In this document: positions 35,799 through 46,190 of the stretch, one piece after another
Layout: every line of letters begins with the position of its first letter
Numbering within the stretch: the first letter of the stretch is position 1
Position numbers and translations under genes: made by a program
Assembly: GCF_007362775.1 (NCBI RefSeq)
Contig: NZ_CP041692.1
Location: forward strand, 2,914,001-2,978,000
DNA length: 64,000 nucleotides
Source: Microlunatus elymi
Lineage (GTDB): Bacteria > Actinomycetota > Actinomycetes > Propionibacteriales > Propionibacteriaceae
Direction: 5' to 3'
Notes under the pieces: generated by a model
The model's input: only the letters and a program-made list of their open reading frames with translations
What the model was told of the DNA's origin: nothing
Database searches by the model: none

Positions 35799-35830
35799 CC
35801 TTTAAGACCTGTCCCGTGAGGCAGGAAAGG
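35799..35830 (+). promoter_or_regulatory. PyrR-binding RNA hairpin covering the carA ribosome binding site
   Basis: CCTTT and AAAGG form an outer stem; CCTG and CAGG an inner stem; the loop is TCCCGTGAGG. The core GTCCCGTGAGGC fits the PyrR recognition pattern (GUCCnGnGAGGY). The descending side contains AAAGGA (35826-35831), the SD of carA 6 bp before its ATG. PyrR bound with UMP would stabilise the hairpin and block translation. A -10-like TAGTGT lies at 35775-35780. Confidence 0.7.
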
Positions 35831-35837
35831 ACGGTAG

Positions 35838-37025
35838 ATGTCGCACTCTGCGCCTCAGCCTGACCATGCCCGAAACCGGGCTCGAATCCCCGCCCTCCTC
35901 GTTCTCGAGGACGGCCGCTCCTTCACCGGCGTCTCGTACGGCGCCGAGGGCGAGACATTCGGCGAGGCGGTCTTCCAGACCGGCATGTCCGGATATCAGG
36001 AAACCCTCACCGATCCCAGCTACCACCGCCAGGTCGTGGTGGCGACCGCACCGCACATCGGCAACACCGGCTGGAACGACGAGGACGACGAGTCCCGCCA
36101 GATCTGGGTGGCCGGCTACGTGATCCGCGATGCCGCCCGAATCCCCAGCAGCTGGCGATCCACCCGCAGTCTGGATGCGGAACTGCAGTCTCAGGGCGTC
36201 GTCGGAATCGCCGGCGTCGACACTCGCGCGATCACCCGACATCTGCGCGATCGAGGTGCCATGCGGGTCGGCATCTCCACCACCGAACTCGACCCGGCCA
36301 AGCTGCTGGAACGGGTCAAGCAGCAGCCGCAGATGAGCGGCGCACACCTTGCCGACGACGTCACGGTCGGCGAGCCCACGGTGATCCGGGCGATCGGGGA
36401 GCGCAAGTTCACCGTCGCCGCAGTCGATCTTGGGATCAAACAGATGACCCCGCATCGGATGGCCCAGCGCGGGATCGAGACCCATGTCCTGCCGTCCACC
36501 GCGACCTACGCGGACCTGCAGGCGATCGGGGCCGACGGCATCTTCTTCTCCAACGGGCCCGGGGATCCGTCTGCCGCAGACACCCAGGTCACGTTGCTGC
36601 AGGAAGCCCTGTCCGACGGGCTGCCGTATTTCGGCATCTGCTTCGGCAACCAGCTCTTCGGCCGCGCCCTCGGTCTCGGCACCTACAAGCTGACCTACGG
36701 ACACCACGGCATCAATCAGCCGGTGATGGACCTGGGAACCCGCAAGGTCGAGATCACCGCGCACAACCACGGCTTCGCGGTGGACGCGCCGATCGGTGAG
36801 GACGTGCGGACTCCGTACGGCACCGCCCGAGTCAGTCACGTCTGCCTGAACGACGACGTGGTGGAGGGTCTGGAGCTCCGTGATGATCATGGAAGGCTGG
36901 CGGCGTTCTCCGTGCAGTACCACCCGGAGGCCGCGGCCGGTCCGCATGACGCGTCCTACTTGTTCGACCGGTTCGTCGAGTTGATGCAATCGCGATCGCA
37001 GCGCTCGACGGAGGGAGACGCCTGA
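35838..37025 (+). CDS. carA: Carbamoyl-phosphate synthase, glutamine-hydrolysing small subunit
   Basis: Hydrolyses glutamine and channels ammonia to CarB for carbamoyl phosphate, feeding both pyrimidine and arginine synthesis. It is 395 aa. [17 protein letters not shown] marks the N-terminal domain. The class I glutaminase has [15 protein letters not shown] (nucleophile Cys), HNHGFAVD, and [20 protein letters not shown] (catalytic His and Glu). It is the first gene of the run carA-carB-pyrD-pyrF and is preceded by a PyrR-type hairpin. The stop shares one base with the carB ATG. Confidence 0.97.
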   Translation: MSHSAPQPDHARNRARIPALLVLEDGRSFTGVSYGAEGETFGEAVFQTGMSGYQETLTDPSYHRQVVVATAPHIGNTGWNDEDDESRQIWVAGYVIRDAARIPSSWRSTRSLDAELQSQGVVGIAGVDTRAITRHLRDRGAMRVGISTTELDPAKLLERVKQQPQMSGAHLADDVTVGEPTVIRAIGERKFTVAAVDLGIKQMTPHRMAQRGIETHVLPSTATYADLQAIGADGIFFSNGPGDPSAADTQVTLLQEALSDGLPYFGICFGNQLFGRALGLGTYKLTYGHHGINQPVMDLGTRKVEITAHNHGFAVDAPIGEDVRTPYGTARVSHVCLNDDVVEGLELRDDHGRLAAFSVQYHPEAAAGPHDASYLFDRFVELMQSRSQRSTEGDA

Positions 37026-40000
37026 TGCCACGCCGTACCGACCTGAAGTCGATCTTGGTGATCGGCTCCGGCCCGATCGTGATCGGGCAGGCCTGCGAAT
37101 TCGACTACTCCGGCACCCAAGCCTGCCGCGTGCTCAAGGCCGAAGGCTTCCGGGTGATCTTGGTCAACTCCAACCCGGCCACGATCATGACCGATCCGGA
37201 GCTGGCCGACGCCACCTACGTCGAGCCGATCACCCCGGAGTTCGTCACCAAGGTGATCGACAAGGAACGCCCCGACGCTCTGTTGGCGACCCTCGGCGGC
37301 CAGACCGCGCTGAACACCGCGGTTTCCCTGTGGGAGCAGGGAATTCTCGCCAAGTACGGCGTCGAGCTGATCGGCGCCTCGGTGGACGCCATCCAGCGCG
37401 GAGAGGATCGCGAGTCCTTCAAGACCATCGTCACCGAGCTGCCGCCGGGACGGGACGGCGAGGCACAGGCCGAGGTCGCCCGCAGCCGGATCTGCCACAG
37501 CTTCGACGACGTAATCGCCGCCGCAGCTGATCTTGGTTATCCGCTGGTGGTACGTCCCAGCTTCACCATGGGCGGTGTCGGTTCCGGCTTTGCCCACAAC
37601 GAATCCGACCTGCGCCGGATCGCCGGCGCGGGCCTGGACGCCAGCCCGACCACCGAGGTGTTGATCGAGGAATCGATCCTCGGCTGGAAGGAGTACGAGC
37701 TGGAGGTGATGCGCGACCGGGCCGACAACGTGGTGATCGTCTGCTCGATCGAGAACTTCGATCCGATGGGCGTGCACACCGGCGATTCGATCACGGTGGC
37801 GCCGGCGATGACGCTGACCGACCGCGAATACCAGCGGATGCGCGACGTCGCCCTCGGCATCATCCGCTCGGTCGGTGTGGAGACCGGCGGCTGCAACATC
37901 CAGTTCGCGATCAATCCCGAAGACGGCCGGATGATCGTGATCGAGATGAATCCGCGGGTGTCGCGTTCCAGTGCACTGGCCTCCAAGGCGACCGGCTTCC
38001 CGATCGCCAAGATCGCGGCCAAGCTCGCGGTCGGCTACACCCTGGACGAGATCCCGAACGACATCACCGGGGAGACCCCGGCGAGCTTCGAGCCGACGCT
38101 GGACTACGTGGTGGTGAAGGTGCCGCGGTTCGCGTTCGAGAAGTTCCCGGCCGCCGACAGCACGCTGACCACGCACATGAAGAGCGTCGGCGAGGCGATG
38201 GCGATCGGCCGCAACTTCGCCGAGGCGCTCGGCAAGGCGCTGCGCAGCCTGGAGAATCCGTCCGCCCCGTTCGACGTGTCCGGTGAGATCACCGAGACCG
38301 TCGACGAGTTGCTGGAGCAGGCCGCTCGACCGCACGACGGCCGGATCGGCGTTGCCTACAAGGCGATCCGGGCCGGTGCGACCAACGAACAGGTGCACCA
38401 GGCGACCAAGATCGATCCCTGGTTCGTCGACCAGTTGATCTTGATCAACGAGGTGGCCGAGGAGATCCGCCAGGCTCCCGAGCTGACCGCCGAGTTGATC
38501 TTGTACGGCAAGCAGCACGGCCTGTCCGATGCACAGATCGGCAGCCTGCGCCATCTGGACGAGCAGGTCGTCCGCGGTGTCCGGTGGGCGCTCGGACTCC
38601 GCCCGGTCTACAAGACGGTCGACACCTGCGCGGCCGAGTTTGCCGCCCGGACTCCGTACCACTACAGCAGTTACGACCTCGAGACCGAGGTCGAGCCGCG
38701 GACCAAGCCCGCGGTGATCATCCTCGGCAGCGGTCCGAACCGGATCGGGCAGGGGATCGAGTTCGACTACTCCTGTGTGCACGCGGCGATCGAGCTGAGC
38801 AAGTCGGGCTACGAGACGATCATGATCAACTGCAATCCGGAGACGGTGTCCACCGACTACGACACCTCCGACCGGTTGTACTTCGAGCCGCTCACCTTGG
38901 AGGACGTGCTCGAGGTCGTCCACGCCGAGCAGAAGGCCGGTCCGGTGGCCGGAGTCATCGTCCAGCTCGGCGGTCAGACCCCGCTGCGGTTGGCGCAGGC
39001 GTTGAAGGACGCGGGAGTTCCGATCGTCGGCACCAGCCCGGAGGCGATCAATCTGGCCGAGGAACGTGGCGCTTTCGGCGACGTGCTCGACCGGGCCGGG
39101 CTGCCGTCGCCGAAGCACGGGATGGCGCGATCGTTCGACGAGGCCAAGATCATCGCCGACGAGATCGGCTACCCGGTGCTGGTCCGGCCCTCGTACGTGC
39201 TCGGCGGACGAGGGATGGAGATCGTCTACGACGAGGGCTCGCTGTCCTCCTACATCCGCCGGGCGACCGCGGTCTCGCCGGAACATCCGGTACTGGTCGA
39301 CCGGTTCCTGGACGACGCGGTGGAGATCGACGTGGATGCGCTCTACGACGGCACCGATCTCTATCTCGGCGGAGTGATGGAGCACATCGAGGAGGCCGGC
39401 GTGCATTCCGGCGACTCGGCCTGTGCACTGCCGCCGATCACGCTGGGTGCCGAGGTGATCGACAAGATCAGGAAGTCGACCGAGGCGATCGCCGACGGCG
39501 TCGGAGTGCGCGGTCTGCTGAACATCCAGTACGCGCTGGCCGGTGACGTGCTGTACGTGTTGGAGGCCAACCCGCGGGCGTCCCGTACGGTGCCGTTCGT
39601 GTCCAAGGCGACTTGGACCCCGCTGGCCAAGGCAGCGGCCCGGATCATGCTCGGCAGCAGCATCGCCGAACTCCGTACCGAGGGCGTGCTGAAGGCGACC
39701 GGGGACGGGGCCGACGAACCCCTCGGCGCGCCGGTCGCGGTGAAGGAGGCGGTGATGCCGTTCAACCGGTTCCGCACCCTGGACGGGGCCTCCGTCGACA
39801 CCATCCTCGGGCCGGAGATGAAGTCCACCGGCGAGGTGATGGGTCTCGATCAGTCCTTCGGGACCGCGTTCGCCAAGAGCCAGGCCGGTGCCTTCGGTCC
39901 GCTGCCGAGCTCCGGGCGGATCTTCGTGTCGGCCGCCAATCGGGACAAGCGGCACATCATCCTGCCGGTGAAACTGTTGAGTGAGCTGGGCTTCGAGATC

Positions 40001-40378
40001 CTCGCCACCGCGGGCACCGCGTCGGTGCTGGAACGCAACGGGATCCCGGTCACCCGGACACGCAAGCACAGCCAGGGCACGGGACCAGGAGGGGAGAAGA
40101 CGATCGTGCAGGCGATCACCGACGGTGAGGTCGACATGATCTTCAACACCCCGCAGGGTCAAAGCACCGACGGACGGCCGCGTTTCGACGGGTACGAGAT
40201 CAGGACCGCCGCGGTGGCCCGCAACGTGCCGTGCATGACGACGGTGCAGGGGCTGACAGCAGCGGTCCAGGGGATCGAGGCGATCCGATCGGCCGGCGTC
40301 GGCGTGAAATCCTTGCAGGATTGGGAAAAGTCGGTGTTGCCATCCGATTCGGCGGCGGAGGCCGCGACCGGACGGTGA
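37025..40378 (+). CDS. carB: Carbamoyl-phosphate synthase large subunit
   Basis: Makes carbamoyl phosphate from ammonia, bicarbonate and two ATP. It is 1117 aa with the tandem ATP-grasp halves. The first half begins [20 protein letters not shown] and [12 protein letters not shown]; the second begins near residue 565 with [23 protein letters not shown]-grasp motifs ([32 protein letters not shown]) and [19 protein letters not shown]-like blocks are present. The C-terminal allosteric MGS-like domain starts near residue 960 ([17 protein letters not shown]). The GTG of pyrD overlaps its stop. Confidence 0.98.
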   Translation: MPRRTDLKSILVIGSGPIVIGQACEFDYSGTQACRVLKAEGFRVILVNSNPATIMTDPELADATYVEPITPEFVTKVIDKERPDALLATLGGQTALNTAVSLWEQGILAKYGVELIGASVDAIQRGEDRESFKTIVTELPPGRDGEAQAEVARSRICHSFDDVIAAAADLGYPLVVRPSFTMGGVGSGFAHNESDLRRIAGAGLDASPTTEVLIEESILGWKEYELEVMRDRADNVVIVCSIENFDPMGVHTGDSITVAPAMTLTDREYQRMRDVALGIIRSVGVETGGCNIQFAINPEDGRMIVIEMNPRVSRSSALASKATGFPIAKIAAKLAVGYTLDEIPNDITGETPASFEPTLDYVVVKVPRFAFEKFPAADSTLTTHMKSVGEAMAIGRNFAEALGKALRSLENPSAPFDVSGEITETVDELLEQAARPHDGRIGVAYKAIRAGATNEQVHQATKIDPWFVDQLILINEVAEEIRQAPELTAELILYGKQHGLSDAQIGSLRHLDEQVVRGVRWALGLRPVYKTVDTCAAEFAARTPYHYSSYDLETEVEPRTKPAVIILGSGPNRIGQGIEFDYSCVHAAIELSKSGYETIMINCNPETVSTDYDTSDRLYFEPLTLEDVLEVVHAEQKAGPVAGVIVQLGGQTPLRLAQALKDAGVPIVGTSPEAINLAEERGAFGDVLDRAGLPSPKHGMARSFDEAKIIADEIGYPVLVRPSYVLGGRGMEIVYDEGSLSSYIRRATAVSPEHPVLVDRFLDDAVEIDVDALYDGTDLYLGGVMEHIEEAGVHSGDSACALPPITLGAEVIDKIRKSTEAIADGVGVRGLLNIQYALAGDVLYVLEANPRASRTVPFVSKATWTPLAKAAARIMLGSSIAELRTEGVLKATGDGADEPLGAPVAVKEAVMPFNRFRTLDGASVDTILGPEMKSTGEVMGLDQSFGTAFAKSQAGAFGPLPSSGRIFVSAANRDKRHIILPVKLLSELGFEILATAGTASVLERNGIPVTRTRKHSQGTGPGGEKTIVQAITDGEVDMIFNTPQGQSTDGRPRFDGYEIRTAAVARNVPCMTTVQGLTAAVQGIEAIRSAGVGVKSLQDWEKSVLPSDSAAEAATGR

Positions 40379-41532
40379 GTCGGATGCCGACCGCTGATCA
40401 GGATCAGCCGCCGCGCATGGGCGTCGTGGCGACGCGACACCCGGTCTCCCCGCTGACCAAGATCCTTGATCTTGGTTACCACCGGGCCGTCCGGCCGATG
40501 ATCTTCCGGATCGGCGGCGGCGACGCCGAGAAGGCACACGAGCAGACGCTGCGGTGGTTGGCTCGGGCGGGCACGATCGCGCCGGTCCGGGCCGCGCTCG
40601 CGGCGGCGTTCAATCGGCACCGCGCCCCCAGAACCGTTGCCGGCATCGACTTTCCGGGCATCGTCGGGTTGGCGGCGGGGATGGACAAGAACGGGATCGC
40701 CGCTCATGGCTGGGGAAGTCTGGGCTTCGGCTTCGCCGAGTTGGGCACGGTCACCGGGCAGCCGCAACCGGGCAATCCGCAGCCACGGCTGTTCCGGTTG
40801 CCGGCGAGCGGTGCGGTGATCAACCGGATGGGGTTCAACAACGCGGGCGCCGCGCAACTGGCCGCCCGCCTGTCCGGCCTCGGCGTACGACGCGGCAACA
40901 ACGCTCTCGGTATCCCGCTCGGCATCTCCATCGGCAAGACCAAGATCGTCCCGCTGGATGAAGCGGTCGAGGACTACCTGAGCTCGCTGAGGGAACTGGC
41001 CCCGTACGCCGACTACGTCGCGGTGAACGTGTCCAGCCCGAACACCCCGGGCCTGCGATCCTTGCAGGACCGGAAGGCGCTGACCGAGCTGCTGACGGCC
41101 CTCACCGCCGAAGCGAGCAAGATCAACTCCGTACCGGTGCCGATCTTCGTCAAGATCGCACCCGACCTGACCGAGCCCGCGCTGGACGAGGTGGTCGAGG
41201 TCGCCGCCGAGGTCGGCGCGGCCGGGCTGATCGCCACCAACACCACACTGTCGCGAGACGGCATCGACTACGCCGACCTCGCGCTCGCACCACAGGCGGG
41301 CGGGCTGTCCGGCGCACCGTTGGCCCGGCGCGCCCGGCAGGTCGTCGGACACCTCGCGGCGCGGTCCCGGCTGCCGATCATCGGAGTCGGCGGGATCGAG
41401 ACCGCCGACGACGCCGCCGCGCTGCTCGATGCCGGGGCAACGCTACTGCAGGTGCTGACCGGCTTCATCTATCACGGCCCCGGTCTCGTCGACCGGATCA
41501 ACCAGCGGACCAACCAGGAGACCAAGCGATGA
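40375..41532 (+). CDS. pyrD: Dihydroorotate dehydrogenase, class 2 (quinone)
   Basis: Membrane-associated FMN enzyme oxidising dihydroorotate to orotate with quinone as acceptor; 385 aa from GTG 40375, 4-bp overlap with the carB stop (ATG 40384 is possible). Class 2 features: an N-terminal helical arm ([20 protein letters not shown]), [30 protein letters not shown], and [15 protein letters not shown] with the catalytic serine. C-terminal [19 protein letters not shown] binds FMN phosphate. It is coupled to pyrF by ATGA. Confidence 0.97.
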   Translation: MSRMPTADQDQPPRMGVVATRHPVSPLTKILDLGYHRAVRPMIFRIGGGDAEKAHEQTLRWLARAGTIAPVRAALAAAFNRHRAPRTVAGIDFPGIVGLAAGMDKNGIAAHGWGSLGFGFAELGTVTGQPQPGNPQPRLFRLPASGAVINRMGFNNAGAAQLAARLSGLGVRRGNNALGIPLGISIGKTKIVPLDEAVEDYLSSLRELAPYADYVAVNVSSPNTPGLRSLQDRKALTELLTALTAEASKINSVPVPIFVKIAPDLTEPALDEVVEVAAEVGAAGLIATNTTLSRDGIDYADLALAPQAGGLSGAPLARRARQVVGHLAARSRLPIIGVGGIETADDAAALLDAGATLLQVLTGFIYHGPGLVDRINQRTNQETKR

Positions 41533-42383
41533 GTCAGATTCGGACCGGATTCGGCGAACGTCTGCGTGCGGCCGTGCAGAAGCACGGGCAACTGTGCGTC
41601 GGGATCGACCCGCATCCGGGGATCCTGGACCGCTGGCAACTGCCGCACGACGCGTACGGACTGGAGCGCTGTGCCCGCGGCATGGTCGAGGCGGTGGCCG
41701 GCCGGGTCGCCATCGTGAAGCCCCAGTCGGCCTTCTTCGAGACGTACGGATCGGCCGGAATCGCTGTGCTGGAACGGGTTCTCACCGATGCGCGCGAGGC
41801 CGGCGTACTGACCCTGCTGGACGCCAAGCGCGGCGACATCGGCTCCACCATGGACGCCTACGCGGCTGCCTACCTCGCCGACGGCGCGCCGCTGGCTGCC
41901 GATGCGATCACGCTCAGCCCGTACCTCGGTTTCGGTTCGCTGGACGGTGCGATCGCGATGGCGGAGCAGAACGGCCGCGGGGTCTACGTGCTGGCAGCGA
42001 CCAGCAATCCGGAGGCACCCCAGGTGCAGCGGGCGATCACTGCCGACGGCAGGATGATCAGCCAGTCGATCATCGACAAGGTCGCCGCATGCAACGTGGA
42101 CGCGGTACGCGCCGGCGAGTGGGGCAACGTCGGGATCGTCTTCGGCGCGACCGTGCCGGCCGATCACGGTCTGCGCCTGGACGACCTGGGTGGCAGCATC
42201 CTGGCCCCCGGCTTCGGCGCCCAGGGCGGCACCGTCGACGATCTTCGCGCCGTCTTCGGTACGGCGTACCCGCAGGTGCTGCCGTCCAGCAGTCGCGCGA
42301 TCCTGGCCGTCGGCCCGGACCCGGTGACGATTCGGGCCGCCGTTGAACAGACCCAGCGGTCACTGGCCGGCGATACGGCCTGA
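41529..42383 (+). CDS. pyrF: Orotidine 5'-phosphate decarboxylase, type 2
   Basis: Decarboxylates OMP to UMP, the last step of de novo pyrimidine synthesis. It is 284 aa, the longer type 2 form found in Actinobacteria and some other phyla. The active-site block is [17 protein letters not shown] (Asp-Lys pair); [11 protein letters not shown] at the N-terminus and [18 protein letters not shown] binding the phosphate are clear. The end is followed by four copies of a short repeat and a palindromic terminator-like sequence. Confidence 0.97.
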   Translation: MSQIRTGFGERLRAAVQKHGQLCVGIDPHPGILDRWQLPHDAYGLERCARGMVEAVAGRVAIVKPQSAFFETYGSAGIAVLERVLTDAREAGVLTLLDAKRGDIGSTMDAYAAAYLADGAPLAADAITLSPYLGFGSLDGAIAMAEQNGRGVYVLAATSNPEAPQVQRAITADGRMISQSIIDKVAACNVDAVRAGEWGNVGIVFGATVPADHGLRLDDLGGSILAPGFGAQGGTVDDLRAVFGTAYPQVLPSSSRAILAVGPDPVTIRAAVEQTQRSLAGDTA

Positions 42384-42436
42384 TTCGCCTGACCCTGAAT
42401 CGCCCGACCCCTGATTCGCCCGACCCCTGATTCGCC
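42380..42436 (+). repeat. Four short tandem repeats (about 16 bp) across the pyrF stop
   Basis: CTGATTCGCC(C/T)GACCC-type units begin at 42380, 42395, 42411 and 42427. The first overlaps the pyrF stop codon. Confidence 0.8.
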
Positions 42437-42494
42437 GCCAGGTCCCGACACAGCGGCGCAAAACCTGCCCCGTACCGATCGCGGTCAGGTTGTC

Positions 42495-42518
42495 GGGACG
42501 CTTCCGCGGAAGCGTCCC
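42495..42518. terminator. Perfect 24-bp palindrome after pyrF
   Basis: GGGACGCTTCCG followed directly by its reverse complement. A hairpin with essentially no loop could end the pyrimidine operon. A similar block (GACGCTTCCGCGGAAGTCTC) recurs at 44730-44749 on the other side of the IS element. Confidence 0.6.
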
Positions 42519-43032
42519 GCTTCGTGACGCCGCGGCTTCACGGCCGAGAGTTCTACAGTCCAGATTTCAGGAGGCACGGCACCCATAGCGCGCCGCTGAA
42601 TGCCCGAACCTCCTTGGATTCCGCATTCGGGCCGGGTCCTCGACACGGGAGCAACCTGGGCCACCTTGGTACCACGCCGTTCGGTCAGGTCGAGACGCTT
42701 ACGCGGAAGTGCGTCGCCCATGATGGAGAACATCCGGGCAGGAGCCGAAGATCGAAATCGACTGTCCGGACGTACGCGAAGTCTCGATCCCGCGCAGGTT
42801 CGGTTCTCCCGCGCATGCTCCAACCTGCTCGCGAGCGCCGACCGTGCGCGGGAAGCGGCTTGGTAGTGCTTGGTCGCTCCGAGCTGCCCAGAGCGCGGAT
42901 GCGCGGGACCCGAGCCGTTGGCGGTGCTGGCGGATGCGGCGTCGTTCAGTTCGCATTCGCCCGGGACGGGCAAGTTCCGCCGACCACGTCCCGGCGACTC
43001 CGTACGAAAATCAGGCCGACTGTGCAAGACCG
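42519..43032. other. Gene-free stretch left of the IS element
   Basis: No supportable gene. It contains one family-1 palindrome (listed) and fragments resembling family 2, such as GGTTCTCCCGCGCATGC near 42797-42815. Confidence 0.6.
42563..42622 (-). repeat. REP-like element, family 1, copy 10 (inverted)
   Basis: GATTTCAGGAGG, GCACCCATAGCGC, then CCTCCTTGGATTCC. The GCACCCATA centre is the reverse complement of TATGGGTGC in the 13.7-15.9 kb copies. Confidence 0.8.
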
Positions 43033-44690
43033 CTAGCCTCGATATTTCGTGATCTTGGTGTTGTGACCGTGGGTTGAAACACGGAAGTGCCTGTCCTGCT
43101 TGGAAGACTAGCGATTGTCTGAGTCGTGAATCATCCAAGGGGAAAGGCACTCCGCAGGTGAAGCGTAACCGAGGTGGCGGACTGGTTCTTGATCCCAGGC
43201 GTGAGTCGTTGATTTCGTCGTCGGGTGCGTTGTTGTTGACCGAGACGATCCGGGCTGCCGGTCTGGATCGGGCCTTGTCGAGGGCGTTGGCTCGGTGGCG
43301 GGCCGATCGCTACGTGCATGATCCGGGCAAGATCCTGCTCGATGTGACTGTCGCGGTCGCCCTGGGTGGGGATTGTCTGGCCGATGTGGCCGCGGTCCGG
43401 GCCCAGCCTGAGGTGTTCGGCCCGGTGGCCTCGGACCCGATAATCTCACGACTGTTCACAACACTGGCCGCCGATGTCGATGAGGTGGTGACCGCGATCC
43501 GCTCGGTTCACGCGACGGCCCGGGGCCGGGTCTGGGCCCGGCGGCGGCCGGTGTCGGGACCGTCCGGGCAGCGCGATGGCGGGCAGGTGATCATCGATAT
43601 CGATCCCACGTTGGTGACCGCGCATTCGGACAAACAAGGCGCCGGCCGGACCTATAAGCGGGGTTACGGGTTCCATCCGATCTGCGCGTTCGTCGATCAC
43701 GGCGAACACGGCACCGCCGACACGCTGGCCATCGATCTGCGGCCGGGATGGGCCTCGGCGATGGACAGTGCCGACCACATCAACACCCTGGACCACGCCC
43801 TGGCTCAACTCCCGCCCGGTGAACGCGACGCGGTGCTGGTGCGGACCGATTCCGGACCAGGCAACAAAGACTTCCTCGACCACGTCATCGCTGCCGGTCT
43901 GGAATACAGCGTCGGGTTCAAGGCCAGCAACCGGGTCGCGGCCGCGATCGAGACGATCCCGGACCAGGCCTGGCAGCCGGCCCTGGACAGCAACGGTGAT
44001 CGGCGTGAGGGTGCCGAGGTCGCCGAACTCACCCGGTGGATGCCACCCCTGACCCGTGGCCAGGACGAGTGGCCGGCCCAGATGCGGGTGATCGCCCGCC
44101 GGGAACGGCCCCATCCCGGCGCCCAGCTGAGGTTGACCGATCACAACGGCTGGCGGGTCACCTGCTTTGCCACCAACACCCGCGGCCCGGGCTGGACCAT
44201 CCCGGTGCTGGAAGTCCGACACCGCCAACGCGCCCGCTGCGAAGACCGGATCCGCGCCCTGAAAGACACCGGACTACGCAACCTGCCCTTCCACGGCTAC
44301 AACCAGAACCGGATCTGGGTCGAGATCGTCGCCCTGGCAGCCGACCTCCTGGCCTGGACCCAGACCCTGGCCTTCGAACCCACCGCCGACATCCGCCGGT
44401 GGGAACCCAAACGACTCCGCTTCCGCATCCTCGCCGTGGCCGGACGCATCATCCACACCAGCCGCCGACACCTCCTGCGACTCCCACGCGGCTGGCCCTG
44501 GAACCACTACATCGACCACGCCTGGACCAGCCTGAGCACCGCCTGACCAACCAGCCCCTACCCCAACGACCAAGGACCACGGAGAACCGGCGGACACAGC
44601 GCCGGAGCCCACCCCTGCCCACACCATCGATCGAAGCCTCAACCACTACAACCATGATCAACAACGAGCCAGACGAAAGATCGAGGCTAG
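43033..44690 (+). mobile_element. IS1380-family insertion sequence
   Basis: The element is 1658 bp with 18-bp terminal inverted repeats: CTAGCCTCGATATTTCGT at 43033-43050 and ACGAAAGATCGAGGCTAG at 44673-44690 (17 of 18 match). It carries one full-length transposase gene. No matching short target duplication is evident (ACCG on the left, GCGG on the right), which suggests an old insertion or later rearrangement. Confidence 0.88.
43158..44546 (+). CDS. IS1380-family transposase
   Basis: A DDE transposase of 462 aa, from GTG 43158 (VKRNRGGGLVLDPRRESLIS). The N-terminal SSGALLLTETIRAAGLDRAL, the first catalytic Asp in IIDIDPTLVTAHSDKQGAG, a second in LVRTDSGPGNKDFLDHV and the C-terminal RHRQRARCEDRIRALKDTGL (catalytic Glu region) are in the IS1380 order. 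It is uninterrupted and may be active. The frame is open further upstream, but an upstream start would lie in the terminal region and lacks family similarity. Downstream 44547-44672 has no gene. Confidence 0.92.
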   Translation: MKRNRGGGLVLDPRRESLISSSGALLLTETIRAAGLDRALSRALARWRADRYVHDPGKILLDVTVAVALGGDCLADVAAVRAQPEVFGPVASDPIISRLFTTLAADVDEVVTAIRSVHATARGRVWARRRPVSGPSGQRDGGQVIIDIDPTLVTAHSDKQGAGRTYKRGYGFHPICAFVDHGEHGTADTLAIDLRPGWASAMDSADHINTLDHALAQLPPGERDAVLVRTDSGPGNKDFLDHVIAAGLEYSVGFKASNRVAAAIETIPDQAWQPALDSNGDRREGAEVAELTRWMPPLTRGQDEWPAQMRVIARRERPHPGAQLRLTDHNGWRVTCFATNTRGPGWTIPVLEVRHRQRARCEDRIRALKDTGLRNLPFHGYNQNRIWVEIVALAADLLAWTQTLAFEPTADIRRWEPKRLRFRILAVAGRIIHTSRRHLLRLPRGWPWNHYIDHAWTSLSTA

Positions 44691-44776
44691 GCGGAGATTC
44701 AATCCGTACCGCAGCGCGCAGCTCGCTCAGACGCTTCCGCGGAAGTCTCCCGGCCCAGGCCCCGACCCGGACCCTC

Positions 44777-44836
44777 CAATTTCAGGAGGTACGGCACCCA
44801 TAGCGCATCGCTGAGTGCTCCAACCTCCTTCGATTC
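44777..44836 (-). repeat. REP-like element, family 1, copy 11 (inverted)
   Basis: CCAATTTCAGGAGG, GCACCCATAGCGCATCGCTG, CCTCCTTCGATTCC. Closely resembles copy 10 and has the same orientation, so the IS lies between direct copies. Confidence 0.8.
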
Positions 44837-44876
44837 CGCCGCGGACCCGGACGTTCGATATCGCCGGCCCGGGCAC

Positions 44877-44912
44877 AGCCGCGCGCGAAATGCTCTCCCG
44901 CATCCGATATTC
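44877..44912 (+). repeat. Family-2 REP-like unit
   Basis: AGCCGCGCGCGAAA, CTCCCGCA, CGATATTCC, matching 34767-34803. More degenerate pieces (TTTCCGGTGCGGCTGATCGG, GTTTCGAGTGCGGCTG) follow up to 44980. Confidence 0.7.
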
Positions 44913-45032
44913 CGCGAGCGCGGGACGATTTCCGGTGCGGCTGATCGGACGCCGCCCGTTTCGAGTGCGGCTGAAGACGCCGCGGGCCGATCTTCGGGGC
45001 GGTGGGTCACGGACCCCGGTTAGGGTCCCGGT

Positions 45033-45659
45033 GTGGCGATCATTCACAAGGCGACCCTGACTCCGTCGAAGCCCGAGGTGTTGCGGGGCTGGCTCGATCG
45101 GCAGCCGTGGGGTGGCAGCGGCGAGATCGAGCAGGTGGCCGGATACCGGTTCGACAATCCGGCCGGGGAGGTGGGCGTCGAGGGGTTCGTGCTGCGGCGC
45201 GGCGACCGGCTGTTGCACGCGGTGCTGACCTACCGGGGCGAGCCACAGCGAGACGGCCAAGGGTTGATCGCGACCATGCAGCACTCGGTGCTCGGCCGCC
45301 GTTGGGTGTACGACGCCGCCACAGACCCGGTTGCTCTGGGCTGCTTCCTGCGGGCCGTACGCGGTGAGCAGGACCAAGCGGCGCTGGAGTTGTGGGACGG
45401 TGATCGGCGGACCGGGCTGCGGGAGCAGACGCTCCGCCTGCTGGCCCAGGACGGGTCCGGACCGGACACACCGGACGGATACGACGGACCGGACCGACAG
45501 GACGAGTTCGCGAACCCGGACGCATCGACAGTGGTTCGGGTCGCGATCGACGGCGGCGAACTGCGGATCGCGCGGGTGCTCGGCATCCCGGTGGATGGCA
45601 GCCGCCGATTGACGGCACGCTGGGACGGCGGCAGCGCGGTTCTGGCCGCTCTTCGCTGA
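45033..45659 (+). CDS. Maltokinase N-terminal cap-like (CG0192-type) protein
   Basis: A 208-aa protein beginning AIIHKATLTPSKPEVLRGWL, a pattern I associate with the CG0192/maltokinase N-terminal cap family of Actinobacteria. GVEGFVLRRGDRLLHAVLTY, MQHSVLGRRWVYDAATDPV and C-terminal IARVLGIPVDGSRRLTARWD support it. Standalone members have no proven function; in maltokinase the cap modulates the trehalose-to-glycogen kinase. No kinase gene is adjacent. GTG 45033 chosen by homology. Confidence is moderate. Confidence 0.65.
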   Translation: MAIIHKATLTPSKPEVLRGWLDRQPWGGSGEIEQVAGYRFDNPAGEVGVEGFVLRRGDRLLHAVLTYRGEPQRDGQGLIATMQHSVLGRRWVYDAATDPVALGCFLRAVRGEQDQAALELWDGDRRTGLREQTLRLLAQDGSGPDTPDGYDGPDRQDEFANPDASTVVRVAIDGGELRIARVLGIPVDGSRRLTARWDGGSAVLAALR

Positions 45660-45822
45660 CCCGCGATCCGCGAGGGACCCGCCGCAGCCCCCGGTGCGAC
45701 CGGGCCAGTGTCCGCGATAGGTTGCCCCAAGAGCGCACCGGGCGGCGAAGCAGCTGCTCCGAGCGGTTGCGCCGTACCCCAATGACGCCGAGAGAAGCGG
45801 GCCCGTAATCGATGGAGTTGTT

Positions 45823-46146
45823 GTGCCGATCCCACCACTGAGCGAGGAGCAGCGGCAGCAGGCGCGTGACGCCGCGACCGCGGCCCGGCGCCGGCGAGCC
45901 GAGGTGAAGGAGTGGCTGCGCTCGGGCAAGCTGACGATCGCCGCCGTACTCGAGTTGGCCGACCAGGACGACGTGGTCGCGCACACCAAGGTGATCGACG
46001 TGCTCAAGTCCCAGCCGCGGGTCGGCGACGTCCGCGCCGCGAAGGTGATGGAACGGCTCAAGATCGCGCCGAATCGCCGGCTGCGCGGGCTCGGGCGGCA
46101 CCAGATCGACGGCCTGGTCGCCGAGTTCCCGCCCGATCAACAATGA
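45823..46146 (+). CDS. mihF: Actinobacterial integration host factor
   Basis: A 107-aa nucleoid-associated DNA-binding protein of the mIHF/sIHF type, unrelated to HU-like IHF. After an N-terminal helix (EEQRQQARDAATAARRRRAE) it has VKEWLRSGKLTI and the helix-two-turn-helix region VIDVLKSQPRVGDVRAAKVM followed by GRHQIDGLVAEF. GTG 45823 has GGAG at 45814-45817. It overlaps gmk in frame space and is the standard gmk neighbour. The 163-bp gap upstream holds nothing recognisable. Confidence 0.93.
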   Translation: MPIPPLSEEQRQQARDAATAARRRRAEVKEWLRSGKLTIAAVLELADQDDVVAHTKVIDVLKSQPRVGDVRAAKVMERLKIAPNRRLRGLGRHQIDGLVAEFPPDQQ

Positions 46147-46190
46147 CGTCGATCAGAGCGATGCAGGCGAACGAGGAGAGGGGAGCGGGC

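Noticed and set aside
36956-40537. Very long open frame opposite carB
   Set aside because: Same GC-driven artefact; carA, carB and pyrD account for all of this stretch with full family motifs.
42485-43150. Possible genes in the gap between pyrF and the IS element
   Set aside because: Several frames are open on both strands but contain palindromic repeats and no conserved motif; none has a good start region.
43074-43157. Upstream in-frame extension of the transposase
   Set aside because: The added residues lie in the IS terminal region and lack similarity to IS1380 transposases, which begin at the GTG-encoded VKR.
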